Below, in pieces: positions 58,743 to 64,000 of a DNA stretch of 64,000 nucleotides. Source of the DNA: Epiperipatus broadwayi (Eukaryota > Onychophora > Udeonychophora > Euonychophora > Peripatidae); NCBI GenBank assembly GCA_028023455.1, contig JAQFVV010012402.1, positions 12,254,292 through 12,318,291 of the forward strand. The letters run 5' to 3'. Position 1 is the first letter of the stretch. Each line of letters opens with the position of its first letter. The position numbers were made by a program, and so were the translations under genes. Below the pieces are notes generated by a model. That model saw nothing but the letters and a program-made list of their open reading frames with translations, was not told the DNA's origin and searched no databases.

Positions 58743-59336
58743 CATACCAATAAAAGTGTATATACTTATGTGATTCATAGAGAAAGATGTATTGAAATTA
58801 TCAAATCATTTCTCTGATGTCAGAACCCCCCCCTCCCAAGAAGTTTCATATCAAAAGTTGAAGCAAAAATTAAATATTTATTTCACACCTGCAATAAGTA
58901 AATGAATGATACAATTGAGATTTAAGGAATAGAAAGCAACTATCTCATGAAAAATATCAGGACTATGATATAGCATTGGGAACATTAGCGAAGGATTGTA
59001 ATTATGGCCTTGAGCAAATAATAACTTATTAGAACAATTATTATATGGAATGATAAATGATAATTTTAGAAAAGTATTATTAAGTAAACTGAACCTTAAT
59101 TATAAATGCATAATAGAAAAATGTGTTGCACAAGAAATTGTATTGGGATAATGCTTCAGAATTTCTACTCTCTAAACAAATGGATAAGCAACCAATTGGA
59201 GTAAAAAAAAAACAGATACTGATAGACTGTACTGTAAGAAGAATGCAAAAAAAAGATTTTGTATGTTATTGCCATGGGGAAAATGGCCATTTAAAGAGAA
59301 ACTGCAGATTTAAATGTAAAAAAATGCAATATTTGT
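58743..59336 (+). pseudogene. Ty3/gypsy gag, C-terminal piece with zinc knuckle
   Basis: After the insertion, broken frames give VSYQKLKQKLNIYFTPAISK, DCNYGLEQIITY-like and MINDNFRKVLLSKLNLNYK segments of a capsid C-terminus, then a zinc knuckle CYCHGENGHLKRNC (59264-59305). The spacing of CX2CX4HX4C is kept, but the second metal-binding cysteine is histidine. The 71-codon ORF at 59123-59338 covers this. Confidence 0.7.
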
Positions 59337-59339
59337 AAA

Positions 59340-59790
59340 ACAGTAGTACATTTAGTTGCTATCAGATGCAGTAAAGACAGAAATGTTGAAACAAAAATAA
59401 TACCAGATCATAATTATGGGGGAGGAAGAGTCAAAAGTAAAGAAATTAAATGATGTGAATAATGGTTATATTTTAATGGGCATGAAAATATTTGAACAGA
59501 AAATCACCATGAAAGTTATTAGTGGAGAGGGTCTGTAATTATTATTTTGTGAAAGCTGGATGATAATTAGTAATAAATATAAGAAGAAAATGTTACTCAT
59601 GAAAACAGATATCATTGCTACTGATGGAAATAAGGCATATGGAAAAGTAATCATAGCTGTGAAATTAAATTTTAAAATAAAATTTTTACTATTGTATATT
59701 ATTATCAATAAATATTTTAGTCCATTACTAGGGACAAATTGGTTCCTTCTTTTGGTAATTCATGTAAACATTATTAAAAGAGTATGATTG
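59340..59790 (+). pseudogene. Ty3/gypsy protease-region relic
   Basis: Frames here read KKMLLMKTDIIATDGNKAYG, KVIIAVKLNFKIKFLLLYII and FSPLLGTNWF. The last matches the usual LLGRDWL-type end of a Ty3/gypsy aspartic protease, just before the reverse transcriptase begins. The catalytic D-S/T-G triad itself is not clearly seen. Short frames, stops between. Confidence 0.55.
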
Positions 59791-60060
59791 GAAGCTAAAT
59801 TAAAACCAATAAAAGATGCTGAGCTACCTAAGAATGTAAAAGATTTGCAAGCATTTTTAGGCCTAGTGAACTTTTTTGAAAGCTTTTTTAATGGAAAGTC
59901 TCATGTGTTTGATCATTATATAAATTATTGATAAAGCAACAACGTTAGACATAGTCTGAAGAATTGGATATTGTCTTTCAGAAAACTAAAGACCTACTTA
60001 TATCAAAGCATGTGCTCATCTTACTTCATGAAAGTCATCTAGAAGTTTTACATAAATCAA
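59791..60060 (+). pseudogene. Ty3/gypsy RT-RNase H junction relic
   Basis: Starts KLKPIKDAELPKNVKDLQAF then LGLVNFFESFF, the conserved segment at the end of the reverse transcriptase before RNase H (…PKNVKELQSFLGLVNYY…). The ~500 bp that should precede it, with the fingers, palm and YXDD motif, is absent, and the text passes directly from protease-like sequence. RNase H is reduced to a short decayed stretch. Confidence 0.7.
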
Positions 60061-60700
60061 CTCAGCTTGGTGATGCATATATTTTGACCATGCTGGATCA
60101 ATAAATGGATATATGTTTTTAATAGTTATAATTCATATTCACTGTGGATAGAATATAAAATTTATCAAAAATACTAGTATTGAGAGTACCATAAGAGCAC
60201 TGCAAGAGATCTTTGTAAATCATGATTATCCTGAGACTATTGCAACAGACAATGGAACCAGCTTTGCATCTCAGCAATGAAAGATCTAACTGATAAGGCA
60301 ATAATTCATATATTTATTTTACCATACCAAATCTAATGGTCATGCAGAGAAGGCAGTTCTACACTTAAAATCTACTTGGAATAAATCTTGCCACAATGAT
60401 ATTATGAAAGCATTTTTAGATACACTGTTTTACCAGTACTTTACTCCATGTTTAGCTACTAAAAAGTGACCAGCTGAATTGTTAATTCTAAATTATTAAT
60501 TGTTAATTCTAAATTATCTTTCTAAATTATTGCCTATTATAAATAAAAATGTAAAAGACTCCCTGTGAATCAAGAAAATTTTAAAGTAGGAGAAAGCATT
60601 TGGGCCACACGATATTTTCAAAAATAAATAGCTAACAGGAATAATATCTTGTCAAATTAGGTTCATTCAACTGGATAACAGAAAAATATTTAAGGTGCAT
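60061..60700 (+). pseudogene. Ty3/gypsy integrase core relic
   Basis: CIYFDHAGSINGYMFLIVI contains the first catalytic aspartate (codon 60086-60088); ETIATDNGTSFASQQ the second (60248-60250); and SNGHAEKAVLHLKS the glutamate (codon 60347-60349) of the D,D,E integrase triad. ATKK followed by PAELL near 60455-60485 matches the TPH-TG-sPAELL element of Ty3/gypsy integrases. The N-terminal HHCC zinc finger is missing. Stops within and after the core. Confidence 0.8.
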
Positions 60701-60952
60701 ATTATTGAAAAGAAAGAGGACCTAATTGTGAATATTGATCAAGTTGGAACAAAATATTCAATAAGGGATCAAATTCTTAAACTAGCTGAAGATTATGATC
60801 CACCAAATTATTTACAACCAGAAGAAGAGGTTGTAACCTCACAAAAAGAGGAACTACGACTTTTCTCTAGAAGAGCTTTTGTTTGCAGAAAACTTGTAAA
60901 GTTAAACAATTATAGCTGTGTATGTATAATATATGTACATGATTATAAATAA
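60695..60952 (+). pseudogene. Ty3/gypsy pol C-terminal tail
   Basis: An 85-codon frame downstream of the integrase core: acidic and charged (DQVGTKYSIRDQILKLAEDY, LQPEEEVVTSQKEELRLFSR). It ends inside the 3' LTR. Low similarity to anything I can name. Confidence 0.4.
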
Positions 60953-61296
60953 ACATTATTATTTTTTATGTAAATATATGCAGACAGTATATAAATGTTT
61001 TATCTTTTTATTATATTAAACTATTGTTGAAAATCTGCTTTTGTCAATCATACATTTAAATGTAAAGTATGCAACTGATGAACAATTAATCATAATTGGA
61101 CATTTGTATAAAAAAATCCAGCTAGCATTTATGAAAAGTCTAATGTATATAAAGAGGCTAAAATGTATATAATAAACTATGAAGAAACTAAGTGTGAATA
61201 TGATTTACATATTATATTGACAGCTGATAGTCTGCATAATAGAGTTATAATTATACTGTATTTTTGTTCCTAATATATATATATTGTAATTGTACA
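60917..61296 (+). repeat. 3' LTR
   Basis: Starts TGTGTATGTATAATATATGT; aligned with 56370-56765 as described there. A polypurine tract upstream is not obvious. The end is uncertain because the dispersed repeat D begins at about 61300. Confidence 0.8.
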
Positions 61297-61840
61297 GAGA
61301 AATAGAGAGTGAACCTGGGGTGATGGAAAATCATCATCAACCTCAGTTACTACAAAATTTAAATATAAAATTAAATCCAATAAATATGAGCAATTTGCAT
61401 GAGAGATCAACACCAACATCGTAAATAAGTATATGTTTTACCAGTGTTACTCAAAAGTAATAATCATTCATCATTATGAATGATCAACAATAAAAATAAA
61501 TCAACATTCAATCTTGTTATTGGATTTGAAATGTGTCTACTATGGATTAGGCTAATTATTTTGCCCTTTCCAGCTTGGGGCAAGTTGTTTAAACAGTAAT
61601 TTGGATGCATAAACTTAAATGCTAATCCATAAGAATATACCAATTGAAAATAATGCTGGGATACTAAAACATGCTGATCATTATCAATGCTCTAGCCATT
61701 TAGTACCATTAATGTACTGGCCAACTATAAACTTAATTTTTAATAAATACTAAACTAAATAAAATGTAATGCATGGATATTAAAGGATATCTGCATTGTG
61801 CTAATCCAGGATTATCATCATCTGGATGGCCACAAACACT
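61297..61840 (+). repeat. Dispersed repeat family D, copy 3
   Basis: Matches the reverse complement of 25720-26460 (CCTGGGGTGATGGAAAATCA, AATTTGGATGCATAAACTTA, ATGCTGGGATACTAAAACAT, GCTGATCATTATCAATGCTC, TGGCCAACTATAAACTTA). Directly adjoins the 3' LTR. No protein motif. Confidence 0.7.
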
Positions 61841-62136
61841 AAATAGAAACCTTTTTTATATAACAGACCATTATGCACAAATTTAGCTCAAGAACAAAAA
61901 CTCTATAACTGTTGTTGTGAAAAGAGATATAATACAACATATAATTTAGGATTAAATTAATTCACTGGAATAACTTTAAACAATGAAATATAAATTTATT
62001 AATAACAAATTAAATTATGGTCTGCTGAATACAGATATACATTTAAATTATTGCCTCTGATTTTGATTAATACCAAAAAGAAATTCACTATTACATTGTA
62101 ATTTACATATAGGTCCCAATAAGTTTACATAAAACA
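61841..62136. other. AT-rich DNA, no gene seen
   Basis: No recognised feature. Confidence 0.45.
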
Positions 62137-62397
62137 CCTATAAATCAGCACACAGACATGGGGTATAATAATTGATGAACATATATGAATTGTCATATAA
62201 TAATAATAAATATTAATTTTAACATATCCACTTGACATGCATCTATATAAGCACACAGAACTGTCATAACATGATGAACATATATGAATTGTCATATAAT
62301 AATAATAAATATTAATTTTAACATATCCACTTGACATGCATCTATATAAGCACACAGACCTGTCATAACATATGGGAATTGTCATATAATAATAAGT
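62137..62397. repeat. 99-bp tandem repeat, ~2.6 copies
   Basis: The block beginning GATGAACATATATGAATTGT recurs at 62174 and 62273 with almost no change; a partial third copy starts near 62374. The blocks include ATCCACTTGACATGCATCTA and AGCACACAGA. The 92-codon minus-strand frame is a product of this repeat. Confidence 0.9.
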
Positions 62398-62916
62398 TAT
62401 CACATTTTAATGATTCATAAATAATGATTATTTTTACATATACTGATGTTTATATCATATGATATTTTTAATTTGTCAAAATAATAGACATGGTAAAAAT
62501 ATTAGATTTTTGACAATTAATTCCATGTTGAAAAAATATATAGAATTCACACATGTAAAGAAGCACTTAGAAGTGCTATATAATATAAATAATATAAATG
62601 TTAATTTATTCATTATCTAATGGTAAAAAAAGTTTTTTTTGCCTTTTTTTTTAAAAAAAAAAAGTAATATCAATTCTTTGACAATCATTAAAAAAATTTT
62701 CTTTTTTAACATCTCTTTAAAAAAATACTCCAGTTCTTTTATTTTCGAATCTATAAAGATTTTTGGAGTTTAATTTTTTTCATAAAATATATTGGAAATG
62801 CATCTCACTTTTGTTAAATAAAGTCATTTACTTAAAAAAAGTTTGTAATTTAAAAAATTACAACTGTCATTTTTACTAATGAAATTATTTAAAAATAACT
62901 CACCAGCTGTACTGTG

Positions 62917-62953
<37 letters not shown>

Positions 62954-64000
62954 CATGTCTCCTTTATCTTGATTGTCTGCATATAGATAAAATAGTATGC
63001 ATATAAACTAATTCTTCAGCAAGCTAATGGACTCTCTGGGTAAGTTGATCCCTTCTAACAGTACAGCAGCTTATTCTTTTTTTGGGAAAGGTATAATCTG
63101 TTAACTTCTGGCATTCAATTAGGTCCATTTAGTGTAGAATTCAATAGACTTCAGGCATACTATCTAGTTACACAATGCAGGCTATGTACAACACGGAAAG
63201 TAGACCCTTCCATGTGAATCCAAACTCTACCATAGTGAACTAGTTGCAGCAGCTGGGCATGCACTGTCTTGTGCCTGCAATTATATCTTCATGATAGTAA
63301 TATTGTTGTCATCATCTATAAAACTAAAAAAACTCCCCTACTCTTTTTTCCAATTTTTTTATAGTCATGGTGGAAAAAATATAGTAATTAAAAATGTTTT
63401 TTTTCTCTTCCATTGAAAAAAGTTAATGACTTTTTTCAATATACCTTAATCCTTTGAAAAATAACTTTGTGGAGTTTTATCAAAATATGTTATATAATCA
63501 TTAATTTAAAAAATTTGCTAATCAAAATAATAGAATTTTGTACCAGTATATCTATTGTAACACAAAAACATGCTTGTTTTAATTTCAAAATCAGAATTAA
63601 TAAAATATTAATTAGATCTTTTTAAATTTTTAATTTATAATAAAAAATTAAGTTCAAAATTATTTAATCATTAACTGTTATTTCAATGTAATATAGAAAA
63701 TATCTACAATTTTTTTATGTATTTATTTCTACTTTCCCATTCAACTTTATATATATATATGCTCACACACTACTATGTTGTTATGTGCCATGAGAGACCA
63801 AACATCTCATAACCCACCTCACGGGGAAAAGGAAAATAGAAATGAAACACCCATCTAACAATATTTTGCATAATATACATATATAATCAATTCAAAGTTC
63901 ATACCTCAAACTATGTACTCATCATTTTTTTAGATTTGACAGACATCTGATAGCTAACAGAATGAATAACCTACAATTCTGAGATAAAGAATTCTGCCAC
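62398..64000. other. AT-rich DNA with (TA)n(TG)n microsatellite; no gene seen
   Basis: TA then TG repeats at 62917-62954. A somewhat less AT-rich patch at 63000-63300 has no motif. Another less AT-rich patch near 63770-63830 follows a TA run (CTCATAACCCACCTCACGGG). No other feature recognised. Confidence 0.45.

Larger units (their letters stand above)
56370..61296 (+). mobile_element. Ty3/gypsy LTR retrotransposon, decayed and internally deleted
   Basis: Two diverged direct repeats of about 390 bp flank gag, zinc-knuckle, protease-like and integrase remnants in the Ty3/gypsy order (integrase after the RT/RNase H position). The total is 4.9 kb, but about 1.4 kb of that is a later insertion in gag, so the element itself has only ~3.5 kb left. 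Most of the reverse transcriptase and RNase H coding is missing. All frames carry stops. The two LTRs have diverged by many substitutions and small indels, so the insertion is old. Confidence 0.85.

Noticed and set aside
62137-62397. CRISPR-like array
   Set aside because: Repeat units are contiguous with no unique spacers, and the genome is animal.
62125-62403. 92-codon ORF with internal protein repeats
   Set aside because: Direct product of the 99-bp tandem repeat; no motif.

Overview
This is a strongly A+T-rich window (about three quarters A+T by eye) from an animal nuclear genome. It has long TA and ATT microsatellites, many hairpin-type repeats, and decayed retroelements of several classes. 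The mix points to an invertebrate: an RTE-clade LINE of the craniofacial-development-protein-2-like type, a Penelope-like element, a Ty3/gypsy element, hAT and other TIR elements, a tRNA-derived SINE and a hammerhead-ribozyme repeat. I cannot fix the phylum from sequence alone. I recognise no intact host gene. The window looks intergenic or intronic, and its coding content is essentially mobile-element derived.

Layout: 0.5-0.9 kb, minus-strand GIY-YIG endonuclease end of a Penelope-like element; 1.9-2.3 kb, a 425-bp ATT microsatellite; 2.7-3.3 kb, a 5'-truncated RTE fragment (minus) abutting a hairpin element; 5-11 kb, AT-rich DNA with two hairpin elements, one copy of a dispersed repeat and perhaps a decayed coding stretch; 11.1 kb, a tRNA-derived SINE with a 16-bp target-site duplication; 12.3 kb, a hairpin element; 12.6-13.3 kb, a 1.5-unit tandem of a ~471-bp repeat carrying a type I hammerhead ribozyme and a tRNA-like promoter, with a third inverted copy at 17.9 kb; 19-21.7 kb, hairpin elements and a tandem duplication; 22.1-25.4 kb, a nearly intact RTE LINE broken by one frameshift; 25.7-28.4 kb, a dispersed repeat and a minus-strand Jockey/CR1-like LINE relic; 28.6-33.5 and 38.9-44.2 kb, two decayed copies of a zinc-knuckle LINE with an unusual YMDD reverse transcriptase motif; 44.6-48.8 kb, a ~4.1-kb inverted repeat with a hAT-type insertion in one arm only; 48.9-50.5 kb, a TIR element and a third RTE copy; 56.4-61.3 kb, a Ty3/gypsy element with recognisable LTRs, a large internal deletion and an inverted-repeat element inserted in gag; 61.3-64 kb, a dispersed repeat, a 99-bp tandem repeat and AT-rich DNA.

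The most unusual signal is the hammerhead-ribozyme family (12.6-13.3 and 17.9 kb). One copy has every conserved core nucleotide and a fold that closes by hand. The other two are inactivated by different lesions. All three carry A-box- and B-box-like sequences downstream, so the unit resembles a retrozyme or SINE-like ribozyme element. The second notable structure is the 4.1-kb palindrome, whose two arms act as internal allelic controls: the hAT insertion has an 8-bp duplication in one arm and an empty site in the other.
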